Assembly: GCF_010015585.1 (NCBI RefSeq)
Contig: NW_022985068.1
Location: 1,371,406 to 1,435,405 of the forward strand
Source of the DNA: Eremomyces bilateralis CBS 781.70
Lineage: Eukaryota > Ascomycota > Dothideomycetes > Eremomycetales > Eremomycetaceae
Reading direction: 5' to 3'
Length of the DNA stretch: 64,000 bases
The notes under the pieces were generated by a model. That model searched no databases. It saw only the letters and a list, made by a program, of their open reading frames with translations, and was not told the origin of the DNA. This document shows positions 52,979 to 64,000 of this stretch, in pieces (positions within the stretch are counted from its first letter, which is position 1; each line of letters starts with the position of its first letter). Both the position numbers and the translations under genes were made by a program.

Positions 52979-55406
52979 ATGGCCGAAGAAAAGCTCGAAC
53001 CCATCGACGAATTCAACGTCCGTGAGACGAAGCCGAAGAAGGTTGCGTACTTCTACGACAGTGATGTCGGGAACTACGCGTACGTAGCGGGACATCCTAT
53101 GAAGCCGCATCGCATTCGAGTTGCTCACTCGTTGGTCATGAACTATGGCTTGTACAAGAAGATGGAGATCTATGTGAGTTCATTCCCTCCCTCATGGCGG
53201 GCTGCGGTGGATGCGCCTTGAACTCGCTTTCAATTAGCCTTTTGGATGAGTATGAACTGATGGAATGTCTTTCTCAGAGAGCGAAGCCAGCCACCAAGTA
53301 CGAAATGACCCAATTCCACGCCGATGAATACATCAACTTCCTCTCGACCGTCACCCCCGATAATATGGATAATTACTCGAAGGAGCAATCCAAGTACAAT
53401 GTTGGAGACGACTGTCCCGTCTTCGATGGTCTGTTTGAGTTCTGTGGCATCTCAGCAGGTGGCTCAATGGAAGGCGCTGCGCGTCTGAACCGACAAAAAT
53501 GTGACATCGCCATCAACTGGGCTGGAGGGCTACATCACGCGAAGAAGTGCGAGGCGAGCGGGTTCTGCTACGTCAACGGTGCGCTACCCCGATTTTCCAC
53601 ATGAGAAACCCAGCTAACACTCATTTCTAGACATCGTCCTTGGTATCCTCGAGCTCCTACGATTCCACAAGCGCGTCCTCTACATCGACATCGACGTCCA
53701 CCATGGCGATGGTGTCGAAGAAGCTTTTTACACCACCAACCGTGTCATGACATGCTCCTTCCACAAATACGGCGAATATTTCCCTGGTACTGGCGAGCTC
53801 CGCGACATCGGAGTGGGCGATGGCAAGAATTACGCCGTGAATTTCCCGCTCCGTGACGGCATCACCGACAAGACCTACAAGAGCGTTTTCGAGCCCGTCA
53901 TCGAAGCGGTCATGAAGTGGTACCAACCGGAAGCGGTCGTCCTGCAGTGCGGTGGAGATAGTTTGTCGGGCGATCGTCTGGGCTGCTTCAATCTCACGAT
54001 GAAGGGCCATGCGAACTGCGTGAGATTTGTCAAGAGCTTCAATCTGCCCACTTTGGTGCTTGGTGGTGGTGGCTACACGATGCGGAACGTGGCACGGACA
54101 TGGGCGTTCGAGACCGGAGCCCTTGTCGGACAACCAATGCCTACCGTCTTGCCTTTCAACGAATACTACGACGTAAGTGTCTTCTTCCTCCTATCCAACA
54201 CTGGGTTCCTCTAAACATGATGCAAAGTATTTCGCCCCTGACTACGAACTGAACGTCCGTGCCTCCAACATGGAGAACAACAACTCCCCCGAATACCTCG
54301 ACAAGATAAAATACCAGGTCATCGAAAACATCAAGCGCACTGCCTTCAACAACTCCGTGCAAATGACCGAAATCCCCGGCGAGCTCCGCCCGGGTATCTC
54401 CTCCGAAGACGACGACATGCGCGACGACGAAGACGAGGACGCCTTCCCGGATGTCCGCGTGACCCAGCACCGCGAAGACCAACGCATCCACGACGACCGC
54501 GAGTTCTACGATAGCGACAACGAGGAGACAGAGCGGCCCCGGGCGCGACGGCGCCTCAGCCACCTGGGCGGGCGCATGGTCCTGCAAGATGAGCACGAGG
54601 ACACCGAGTCCCGCGACGCTGTGATGGCCGACGGCGAGGACATCCTCGCGGAGATCGCCAAGGCCTCCGACGACATGAACGGAGACCCCGACGCCCTGCC
54701 CACCAACCACCCCATCGACCCCACCAAACCTCCCGTCGCCCCCATTAACGGTACCACCGCCCTCCCCACCCACAACGAACCCCTCGCCGACCTCCCCCCC
54801 GCCACCACCACCACCACCGCCGCCCTTCCCTCTCCCCCCACCGCCGAGGGACAGGAACCCCCCATCCTCCCCGCCCCCACTGGTACCCGCGCCGAGAACA
54901 AAGCCATCGAAGATTCCAAAGTCGCCGAAGCCCTCGCCGCCTCCCTCCCCACCGACCCCTCCGCCTCCCCCTCCCGCTCTCCACCCCCCGTCGCCCCACC
55001 TACCGCCGCCGAACCCGCGCCCCAACCGACAACTATCGTTGCCGAGCCCGTGCCAGAGAAGCCGACCACGGACGAGGACGGCGACGTGGCGATGGGCGAG
55101 GAGGACGCGAAGGACGCGGTTCCGGACGTGGAGACGGTAGAGGAGAAGCCGAGCGTGGCGAATGCGGTGGTAGAACGTGCGGACGCGCCGACGAAGGTGG
55201 TAGAGACGGGTGCGGACGCGGGGAAAGATACGGAGATGGAGACGGCGGAGACGGAGACGGAGCCGGTGGCTGCGGTAGCGGTAGCGGTGGCGGAGGCAGA
55301 GGCGAAGGTGGAGCAAGGGAGTAAGGAGGTTGCGAAGGAGGAAGTCGGGGAAGGGAGGAGGTCGGCGGAAGCGGAGGGTGGGGAGAAGGAGAAGGCGAGC
55401 CAGTGA
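52979..55406 (+). CDS. rpdA: RPD3-type class I histone deacetylase
   Basis: Exons 52979-53173, 53278-53578, 53631-54172 and 54228-55406, with introns of 104, 52 and 55 bp, give 738 residues. The catalytic dyad is GGLHHAKK (H151, H152), zinc ligands lie in [16 protein letters not shown], and [17 protein letters not shown] carries the late active-site tyrosine. Zn-dependent removal of acetyl groups from histone tails, as the engine of Rpd3 complexes, is expected. After the domain (about residue 400) the tail carries an acidic segment and then a long Pro/Thr/Glu-rich extension; filamentous fungal RpdA proteins need such a C-terminal extension for viability. This one is somewhat longer than Aspergillus RpdA (about 690). 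The ING protein at 37183 may belong to the same type of complex. Confidence 0.95.
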
Positions 55407-56930
55407 ATTCGAAGTCCGACAGGTCCGTTTTGGAATTTCTCCACCGTCATCTGAAGGAAGGGTCGATCGTTCTCGTTCCGGACCGCTTGGCAATGCGGGC
55501 GGTGCGGCGTCCCTACATCTATCCCTTCGGGGCTGACGGTCACGCATGTCCTTCGGTCGTCGTTGGTGAATTGATCGGCGGGATGGCAGGGCGTTTATAC
55601 TCGGGGCGTACAAAAGGGAGAGGAGTCATACCATCGTTTCGTGGCAGCGACAAGCATATAGGAATTATTAGGATGCATGCATGCGTGCATCAGCAAGGAG
55701 TTATGTTCTCGTCGGGTTCGTCCTCGCTGGCGGACTGACCGTTGGCTGGCTCGCTTACAATCGCCTCGTTTCAATTACATGCCGTTCGGATGCATTCTTT
55801 CGCGATATACGGACACGGTCTACAAGTTTAGATAGACGGAAATTCGAATGAACGAAGAATTCATCGGTATATTTGTGGCGTTGGGCTGCAACTCGCTTTG
55901 CTTTTTTCGGGGCGGCCTGATCGATTATTGTGTTCCCTCCCCACACACGGGACCGCACTGGCACTCTGCCGCTGCTGCTGCGTCCTTGTGCCGAACCGCG
56001 TCGACGACCTCTATCCCTTCGCTTCTCTATTTACATGTAATAATCCCACTTGGCCGCGCGATGCGTCACCCCGATCCGGACGAATTGTCTCGCTTTTGCC
56101 GCGATGGAGTTCCGTTGCCGCAGGCATGATCGCGCGCAAAAACTCCGCTCATTACCGTCCATCCACTCCTCCGCTCCGGCCTCTCTGTTCCAAATCCCAA
56201 AGTTTTGTTGCAAATTCACTAGACAAAGACGGCAGTGAGACACATCTCCTCTGCTCTGCTTCCCAGCGCCGAAAAATATGACCCGGACCCGGAGAAAACG
56301 TCCCTCAAAAGTCTGCTGAAAAGAAAAATCCGCGACAACCATCCCGTCCACGTCATGATGCGTGAAGGATATAATTGATTTTGCCTTCAATGACCACCAT
56401 GACCAACACAAAAGTACATTAGTCGGAGAGGAAAACAGAAGGGTTGACCAAACAAGTGTGCCTCGTGCTTTTGCTTCGAGGACGTGGAGAAGAGACAAGA
56501 AGTCGTCTCAGCTGGAGATGACGAAAGTCGGAGAAATTAAAAGAGTCTCCAGATCACCCCTCGCGTCCAACACATATATGTCCATGGAGTCGACAATCGC
56601 TTATGGTTGAACTCGGAGGGCTGACCTCAACATGAGAAGAATAAAAGAGCCAGAAAAGTGGCCGGATCTAATGGAGAAGACACGGGAAAGGAATTGCAGG
56701 AAACCCTGGGAGGAAATAACGCCGGACCCAATGACATGGTTTCGCAAAATCCGCGGAACCAAACAAGTAATGCAGTCTATTCTGGAAGGTGGGTCGACGG
56801 GTAGCCACACCGTGTATGGGGCGTCGCTACGTGATGGTGGCAACGTGGGAGTGTCTTGATCGAAATGTCCTCGGATCTGACGATGATTTCGACCGGAGAG
56901 GAAAGGAGATAGGATGGCGTTGCATGTCCC
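55407..56930. other. 1.5-kb convergent intergenic region
   Basis: 3' flanks of rpdA and the DUF3405 gene. No gene is recognised; frames are short. Confidence 0.55.
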
Positions 56931-59128
56931 TCAGTCCGTCGGGCCTCTCTCGAATTTGATGGGATGGAAGAGTGTGCTTCGCAGGCACATGCGTCCGGAG
57001 CCGCTCACCTCGGCCATGCTGCCACCCTCGTTGTTCTCCTTGTACCCGAACCAACGCCGCCAGAGCTGACCACTAAAGCCACTATTGTAGTAGAAGGAGC
57101 TGCCGAGCTGGTTGTGCTCTCCCCATCCGAACACGCTGTCCTCGACCTTCTTTGGCCGGTTGAACACTTGGTCCATGTAGTCCAGGTCCCAGTTCCGGTC
57201 GAAGAAGACGGGGTGCGGGGCGTACACGCCTTTGAGACCGTGGTGCAGGGCGCATGAAGGTGGCCACATTTCCGGGAACATGGAGTGCCTCATCTGGTAG
57301 GTCTCGTTGTGCATGTAGTCAAGAAGGCGTTTGGAGAGTCGGCTGACAGTGATGATGGCGACTCGGCGAGGTGGGGCCGCGGCGTCAAGGGTGTAGCCGT
57401 TGATATCGTTGCGGAAGACCCAGTTGGTTTTGGTTGGGTCGAAGAGAGGGTTGAAGGTGATAAGGTCGGCCTCTTCGCCGACACCCCATTCGTACTTGTC
57501 ATCGGCGTAGCTACGCGGCGGGAAGTTTTCGGCAGGCGAGGTGAGCATGCCGTTATTCGGGAAGACTGTGGGACCCCAGATGGGGGATTCTTGAGACAAG
57601 TTGGTCTCCTCTTCCACCATGCGGGCGAAGTCCGCCCAGCTGCCGTGCTTCTCGGGGATGTAGTAGCGAGCGGACCGCTCCCACATACCTTTGCGAGGTT
57701 GCTTGCGAGCCCAGTTGGCAACCTTGTCATTGAACTCGTAATAGTGGCCGGTGTAACGCAAGTCCATCTCCCAGTTCCAGTAATAGTCGTACTCAGGATG
57801 CTCCTGAGAGAACCATTGGAGAGCGAAATGAGCGCTGCGATAGACACTGTGCACCGGATGTTGGGACGGATTGTCGAAATTGTCCGGGAACGGTTCAGGA
57901 TAGTACAGACGCATCAGTTGCTCGGACCAGAGGGTTGCAATCCCCCAGAATTCCTCAGGAACGTTCTCTTCCAAGGTCTGCTGGTAGATATCCGCATCGG
58001 TCCATATCGGAATGCTCGTATCCTTGACGTGGACGAGGAGATGCACATCGTATTCACCGCCTGACTTGATGTTGAGCTCGTTGATCATCGCTCGAATCGT
58101 GAGGAGTTGATGGTCATCGTAGCGATAACCGGTCCAAGTGCGGAGAATGTAGGCTTGACGAGATACCCGCTTCTTCTTGGGATCGGCCTGTGGCTCGAAT
58201 CGAGCCTTGTTCTTCTTGGTGCATGCCTCCTGGGCCCTTCCCCAATTGACCTTTCGCCAGTCGGTCCCTCCAGCCATCATCTGATAGACTCGCTCGCTTC
58301 CCGCTCGCTCCGACTTGTCAGAGAGGCCAACACCGCCATCTCGGTGATCGTAGCCGTATCCGTACGGAGCAAATCGACCGAAACGCTCCCAGCAGACGTC
58401 TTCCGCCAGACCCAGCTCCTTGTAGGAACCGAAGAATGGAGCGGTCATGTTTTGAGGAACGCCAGGATAGGCATAAATGTCTGGAGGTGACATGGTCTCC
58501 GCCTCATCAAGGAAGCATTTTTGCATGGGCGAGTGGGCTTCGAGGTAGTCGTATGAGTCGTATTCCGGATACGGGTTGAAAGCAACCGGATCAAAAGGAG
58601 GCGTAGCCCCTGATGTTGCATCGTGTTTCCGTTCGGGCTCGGGAGCGGTCGCGTTGGATTGCTGTTCGGGGACGTAGTCTTTGAACGGCACGAGATTACC
58701 AACGCCATTCCAGTAACCGTTGAGTCTGTCAACACCAGTCAGCACGCCCGTTCAAGCAGCCTATTATACTCCAACTAAGGCTTTGCCTACCGGATAAATT
58801 TCTCCCACGGATAGGCTTGCCGTGGAGATGACTGCTGTGCTTGCCTTTGATGTCTCCTGTAGCCACCTGTCCCAACCAATCCCAGGAAAAACAGAACAAC
58901 CGTGATCAGGATGAGGAGCCGTTGACGCGACATACGTCGGAAGTTGAAGCGGTCGGACCGCGGACTGGGGGAGCGCCATCGGAGCTTCTTGAGCGAGTGA
59001 GTGAAGGGAGGAGCGCCATTGGGGTTGTCGAAGCCCGGTAGCCGCTGATAGTCGAATGCGGAGAGGTTGGAAGGGAGTTTTTCAAGGAATCGCTGAGGGA
59101 CAAAGTCCCCGACGCGTGGTGTTCTCAT
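56931..59128 (-). CDS. DUF3405 family type II membrane protein (glycosyltransferase-like)
   Basis: Exons 59128-58791 and 58725-56931 (65-bp intron, GCTGAC branch site) give 710 residues. A basic cytosolic tail is followed by one membrane span (LLILITVVLFFLGLVG, about 71-87) and a large lumenal domain. The lumenal part carries the DUF3405 features: AYILRTWTGYRYDD, YYWNWEMDLRYTGHYY with acidic residues like a DxD site, and SALHH-type contexts near the end (CALHHGLKG). The family is widespread and unnamed in Pezizomycotina and is thought to be Golgi glycosyltransferase-like. The start at 59128 (MRTPRVGDFVPQRF) gives a tail of normal length; an in-frame ATG at 59491 would add 121 residues from what looks like leader. 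Confidence 0.88.
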
Positions 59129-62100
59129 CTCTCGCCCCGGTTCTGTGTCTCTGGCATTACCGACGGTCGACGCTGTAGGGTCCAGCGTGTTCCCGTGCCT
59201 CGCGCGTGCGATGTTTAGGGAAGAGATGGCGATTATCGTGTCCTCTACGGTCTCTGGTGCGAGGCGAAAGGCGAGTCGCACAAGAAAATTCGCGTGAGAA
59301 CACGTCAAGGGTCGGAAGAATGGTCGGTCGGATGATGAGATGGAGATGGGAGATGGGATATTATTAGATGCGACCGAGAGGGCCAAAAATAATGTATTGA
59401 GTAACCGAGCAACCCCAACCAATCTCCAATGGACAAGCGAGATGAGATAGCGACGAAAAAGACGAAAGAATTGAAGAAAGTGAAGATGCAAAGAATGTGG
59501 GCAAGGCTTCTATCGTGATGGAAGTGCAGGAAGTCGGATGGAGATGGGCGGAGGAGAAGAGGAAGAGGAAGAGATGATCGGGACGAAGGATGGGAAGGAA
59601 AGAGCGAGCGACTGGGAGGTGGCAGTGACGGTGCTGATTGGACGGGTTTTGGATGGAGCCCAGTGTTATCTGGGAATTGAGGAAAGAAGGGGGAAATTCA
59701 AGAAGAAGAGGAAAGAGCGATTTCAGGTTGGTGCTGTGCAGGCAACAGGAGAGTGAAGGAGGCTGGACCGGGAATCTTCGAGGAAGGTGCGGCAAACAAC
59801 TACTGGATTCAACCAGATTCAAGCAAGCCCGATGATGGCAATGGAATGGAATTGGGGCGACTGGCCGAGACCGCGACAAAGACGAAGTCTGAAGAGCGAT
59901 GAGAGATGAGATGTGGCCAACTACCAATCAGAGGGCGGCAATCCTGGTGAGCACCCATCGTTGTCGTGGAGTCGTGGGTCTTTTGGGCTGAGCATAGTGG
60001 CATGGCACGCATGGCTCTGGTAAAAGGGGCCCGGCATGGGATGGATTAGAGGGGGTCAACTGTCATGTCATGTATTGCTTAGAATGAGGTAATCATCCAG
60101 GTTAGGCATGGAACCGGTGGCCCTGGTGACACAATCTGCAATACGCGGGTTTTGCACACCATTAGTAGAGAGATTTACAGCATTTGTTTCGATATTGCTG
60201 ACGCATGCGGTAATATTGAGCCATTGATTGGCCGATTTGTATTTTCCCTCCCGATATTCTCCTACTGCGTATACAGTTGTACTCCGTACTCATCTTTCGC
60301 TCCGAGTCCCACGCCAGCACGGGTCGTTCATCCATTGCCCTTCGTCATGATACCGAATTCGGGCATATCAATATTCAATGCCTTCGCCCCGAGAAAAATG
60401 TCTCATGACTTGGGAGGTGAGAATTCAAACTCCAAATGGCCATTCTGACGCTGATGCGACGAAACCACCCTCCGAATCAGCCGTTGGGTCATGGATGACC
60501 TCGTCACTTCGGAGTTCTAACCTCTGCTCGCAAGTCTCAGCTCCCCGTCTCCACTGATCATCTTTAGGCAAATGCCGATCAGTTTCGAACTGAAGGTTCA
60601 ATCCAATAATCTTTCATATTTGAGACCCGCTCCCCTTTTCCCGAGGGGCTCGGCGTTGTACAGAGAGTTATTTTGGATTATACAGATGTATTGCAGAGAT
60701 GCCATCGCCCGCGTTGAGAGGACAGATACTCCTGTGCGAGATCCATCTCAAGGTTCCTGTTGAGAGGAATGCAGGTTTGCGTGCAGAGAGTTATTGCCGA
60801 CGTGCAGTAGGCCAACGCCATCGTGGACACTATCTCCATTCAACCCGCCCACCATCTCGAACTCGCTCCACGCCATATCCGTCATCCGCTCGCACCAAAA
60901 CGACGGTTCGTCAACAGGTCCCAGAGCTGTCCCTTTGCCCCTGTCCCACTCTTCCCATTTCCAACCGCCTGCCACGCGTAAATATGGACGATTCAAGGCT
61001 ATAGGGCACCATGTCTGCATCATCGATTAGAGAAATTCGGACTTGGGAACCGCGCGGTGCCGGTGACGTCTCGTCGGGTATTTTGTCCATCGGCATGGAA
61101 TCCCTAATCGATAGTTATGGTATTATCGCCGTACCGCTCCAGGATACAGCGTGGCGCATCTGCATGCACGCCTCAACCCCTTGAAGATGTGAACATCTCG
61201 TCATTCGTCATCGACGACGCGTATCTAAGACCATGGTTGTTCTGTTATTATCGGACCGCCGAAACATGAATTACACCATCGTTCCCTAAATTCTAGTGCA
61301 GTGCTTAACTACTATCACCACGATAGATTGATGGAATTGAGCCCTGCATACAGTACAAGTAGGTACCCGATGGGGCGGTCGTGTCAGTATCTCATACCCC
61401 ATTCATCAATCCCTACAGGATCAACGTCTCCATCTACCATTGTCAAGTCTTGGTGCTAGGTTTCTCCAACGATCCAACCTCCAACTTCAAGGCGATGGCC
61501 GTTCTACAGGCGTTCAGGACGTGTTCTCTGCTAGGTGAAAGACCTTAAAGGTATCTGAGTCCGGATGTCACAAAGCATTCTACTTGACTATCATCACAAG
61601 AAGGCTGTTGTGTTTTCTCCAACAAGGCACAAACTACATGTAGCTCTCTATCACTACGTCTATGCAAGGACAACTCCAGGCGAATCTAATACCGTAACTG
61701 ACTGCGATTCCCTACCAGTGTCGGTAGTATCAATTCCATTTCCTGACTCATTTCGTACTTCAATCTCCACGCGTCTCAAGTCCATCGCAACTTTATTGCG
61801 ATCCCCACCGTATCCTTGATGCTTCTCAACCTCGATTCGTCCCCACTCAGCACGAGCGGAAAATCGACGTTTCTCACAGCCCATGTTCCGTCAGAGACGA
61901 AGCTGGATTGATATACCATTCCTCTCGCATCACGATCCTGAGGACCAGTTCTAGGAGCAACGTCCATCTCTTGATGAAAATTTTCATCGATGCCCCTACG
62001 ATGGTAACAGATCGTAGGTACTTAGTACCGCACTTAGTATGGCACTTCCCTCCAACAGACCACCGGAAGCGTCTTGCGTTCCAGTCGTACTGATACGAAA

Positions 62101-62460
62101 GGGGTATCGGTCAGTTCCTTAGCATGGACGCCCAGCCCCTGTCCCAGTTGACTTCGATTCTTCTTCCATTTCAGCTTTCGAAGTCTCATCCTCGATATCC
62201 TCTTCTCTTCTCTCGAATTTCGGCATCCCTTTCCCCTTTGGTCCCCATCAGCGGAGCACTACATGCCCTTAGTATCCCAGCCGGCCTCTTTCTCTTACTT
62301 ATCCCTCTCTTGCTTGCCCCTCTCATTCAAGCCCCTCTCCTTCAAGTTCATCTCTTTCAAGTCCATCTCAGAACTGCCAAACTCATTGAAAAGGGGAGCT
62401 GGATTTGGATTTAGGTGCTTCCTGCGCTGTCTTTATACTTGCAACTGCATGTTAAAATAC

Positions 62461-62481
62461 TCGATTCGATTCGATTCGATT
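62461..62481 (+). repeat. (CGATT)n microsatellite
   Basis: About four tandem copies of a 5-bp unit in a gene-free region. Confidence 0.85.
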
Positions 62482-63463
62482 ATTTTAGTTCTCATTTAAT
62501 TGTTCTTCGCTCCGCTGTGAATCCGTAGTAGCTAGAGCATTGTACTCAACCGAACGTTCGATCGGATAAATGCACCTGTCATGGTTCCTCTTGAAAATAC
62601 ATCCCCGTTGAAGGAAGGCCCATCTCATGTCTCAGTATTCTCTTACATAGATCGGGGGGTCTTCTGGACCCCAGGAGGCATTCATCACCGCCATTGATGG
62701 TCTGCTGTCTCCCCCTTCTATCTCCTCTATACAGCCTAGTAGGGCACGACTCCTGAGTAGAGTGGTTGGTTATAGGATTGAGATCAATGCTGGAACGGAC
62801 TTGAATGGACTAGAGCAAACGGTTCCTCAACAGCTCAAGTCTCCATGGCGGCCAAGTCTAAGGATGGGGAGCGGCTGCGAAGGGCACTGAATTGAATAAA
62901 AATAGCCCAATCTAAGGAGAGTTCGGGGTCCTTGAAAATGTCCTTGTATGACGGGGTCGCTTTGGATAGATTGACAATGTTCTGGAACAGCTTCGCGGTA
63001 ATGAGGTACGTTAAAACCGAAGGATTTGCGGGACCGTTGCGTCTTTGATCACTTTCATATTTTGATACTTTAGAAGCACTCCGCCATACTCTTTCAATCC
63101 GACATTCTCCTGGCCTCTGTCGGCGGAAATTGGTCTCCGCCTCAGTCCTCACCCCCAGTCCCAGTAGCACGGAGATTATTCAGTAAATACATAGCAAATG
63201 GCAATCGACATGTCCAGAGTTCCAGACTTCATGGTTCGCCTTTCAACTTCCGTTCAGTTATCGATTACTACGAACGGCTAGTTAGGAGGACTTTTCGCAG
63301 CCATAAGGTTAAGGTCGTTTCCGAAATGTTGCCAGAGACGGATATTCCCCTCTTTGGCGCTCGATATTAATAATATGACTGATCCTTCAATGTCCAGCAC
63401 CTTTTCTATCCAGCGAACGGCGTCTTCTATGAGGCATCTCATAACCATTTCCTATTCAATATT

Positions 63464-63479
63464 AATAATAATAATAATA
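63464..63479 (+). repeat. (AAT)n microsatellite
   Basis: About five AAT units; a related ATTAATAATA word lies at 63367. Confidence 0.75.
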
Positions 63480-63904
63480 CAGGATCACCGAGTGGCGAGC
63501 AGAGTACTGAGTCGGTAGCTTAGCAATTAGCACGTAATAAGCACTACATAGTTGGCATTTCAGTAATTAGCCCTAATTATGCCCCGACGTCAACGGTGAC
63601 TCCTCCGGGTTTTGGCGGACGAACTGCAACACTTGCGCAATTTGTATTAGGATTCAGTTGCGCCTTACTGACCTGAAGGCCATTCATAAGGGTCCGTTTC
63701 TGTAGATATATCTATATGAGAGAATGGATTATGAGCCGAAGAGCATTGGACATATCGACGCCAGATGGTGAACATTCGTACCGACGTATGTAACCTAGGA
63801 AAGGCAATCCTCACAGCACCCCCTCAAAAGGCCCTCCTTCACAGGACGAAACCACCGAACGAACTCCTCAGATTCCAACGTTCCACAGAACCTGATAACC
63901 AAGC

Positions 63905-64000
63905 ATGAATGACCCCTTCCAGCCATCTCAATATACCAATCCCGCCCTCCCTCAATTCCTCCCTTTGGACGGCATGCCCTCCATCAACCGTACCGAAGAC
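63905..64000 (+). CDS. 5' end of an unidentified gene
   Basis: An ATG at 63905 opens 32 codons to the edge of the window, beginning MNDPFQPSQYTNPALPQFLP. The composition (Pro, Gln, Asn, Phe) resembles disordered N-termini of fungal transcription regulators, and the long empty upstream region is compatible with that, but no domain is visible yet. The frame may also be spliced. Confidence 0.45.
   Translation, partial: MNDPFQPSQYTNPALPQFLPLDGMPSINRTED

Larger units (their letters stand above)
59129..63904. other. 4.8-kb gene-free interval
   Basis: No recognised coding region, transposon or RNA gene. The left part is promoter and leader of the DUF3405 gene. The rest is probably an extended regulatory region and leader of the gene starting at 63905, as is usual for developmental regulators in this group. 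It contains a CGATT repeat at 62461-62481 and an AAT repeat at about 63464-63479. One minus-strand frame at 62835-63170 (111 codons) is not convincing. Confidence 0.5.

Noticed and set aside
54156-55613. 485-codon minus-strand frame opposite rpdA
   Set aside because: It is a shadow of the low-complexity tail of the deacetylase, rich in Gly and Arg with no domain.

Overview
The window is nuclear DNA from a filamentous ascomycete (Pezizomycotina). Evidence: compact genes with short introns (48-104 bp, GT-AG with CTAAC/CTGAC-like branch sites), long leaders, and a set of genes typical of that group: an RPD3-type deacetylase with the long fungal C-terminal tail, a GrrA-like F-box protein, an ING PHD protein, U2AF35, Rab5, a FIT/Scs3 lipid protein, a LicD protein and a DUF3405 protein. 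I do not assign a genus. About half of the window is gene-free, with simple repeats, two MITE-like elements and gene relics. A 35-base N run lies inside the F-box gene.

Layout. 1-11.3 kb: 5' end of an Ark1-type kinase (minus), the grrA-like gene (plus), an empty convergent interval, and a coiled-coil protein with a small Cys/His motif (minus). 11.3-19 kb: gene-poor; it holds a two-exon gene for a 55-residue cysteine-rich protein (17187-17426) and a decayed fucose-permease-type sugar transporter (18307-18745). 19-25.6 kb: five neighbouring genes that all point to lipid-like chemistry: a P450, a TLC-domain membrane protein, a CDP-alcohol phosphotransferase, a fatty-acid-hydroxylase-type di-iron enzyme and a Spinster-like MFS carrier. 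No polyketide, peptide or terpene synthase is present. The divergent promoter in the middle carries four exact-phase 10-bp repeats. This is the best candidate for an undescribed system.

26-35 kb: a 424-bp pogo/Fot1-like MITE, a small conserved protein, a 1622-residue GHKL-ATPase protein with a NO VEIN (DUF3883)-like C-terminus, and the FIT/Scs3 protein. 35.7-43.6 kb: Rab5, the ING protein, a seven-exon ACSF2-type acyl-CoA synthetase with a likely mitochondrial leader, a small-membrane-protein pseudogene and a second MITE-like inverted repeat. 45.5-59 kb: a secreted LPMO-like protein, LicD, U2AF35 (with a GC-AG intron), a SET protein, the RPD3-type deacetylase (preceded by a long overlapping upstream frame) and a DUF3405 type II membrane protein. 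59-64 kb: 4.8 kb without a recognisable gene, ending in the first 32 codons of a new gene.

Exon coordinates were worked out by hand from splice signals, reading frame and family motifs. No database search was run, and family names come from recognition of motifs.
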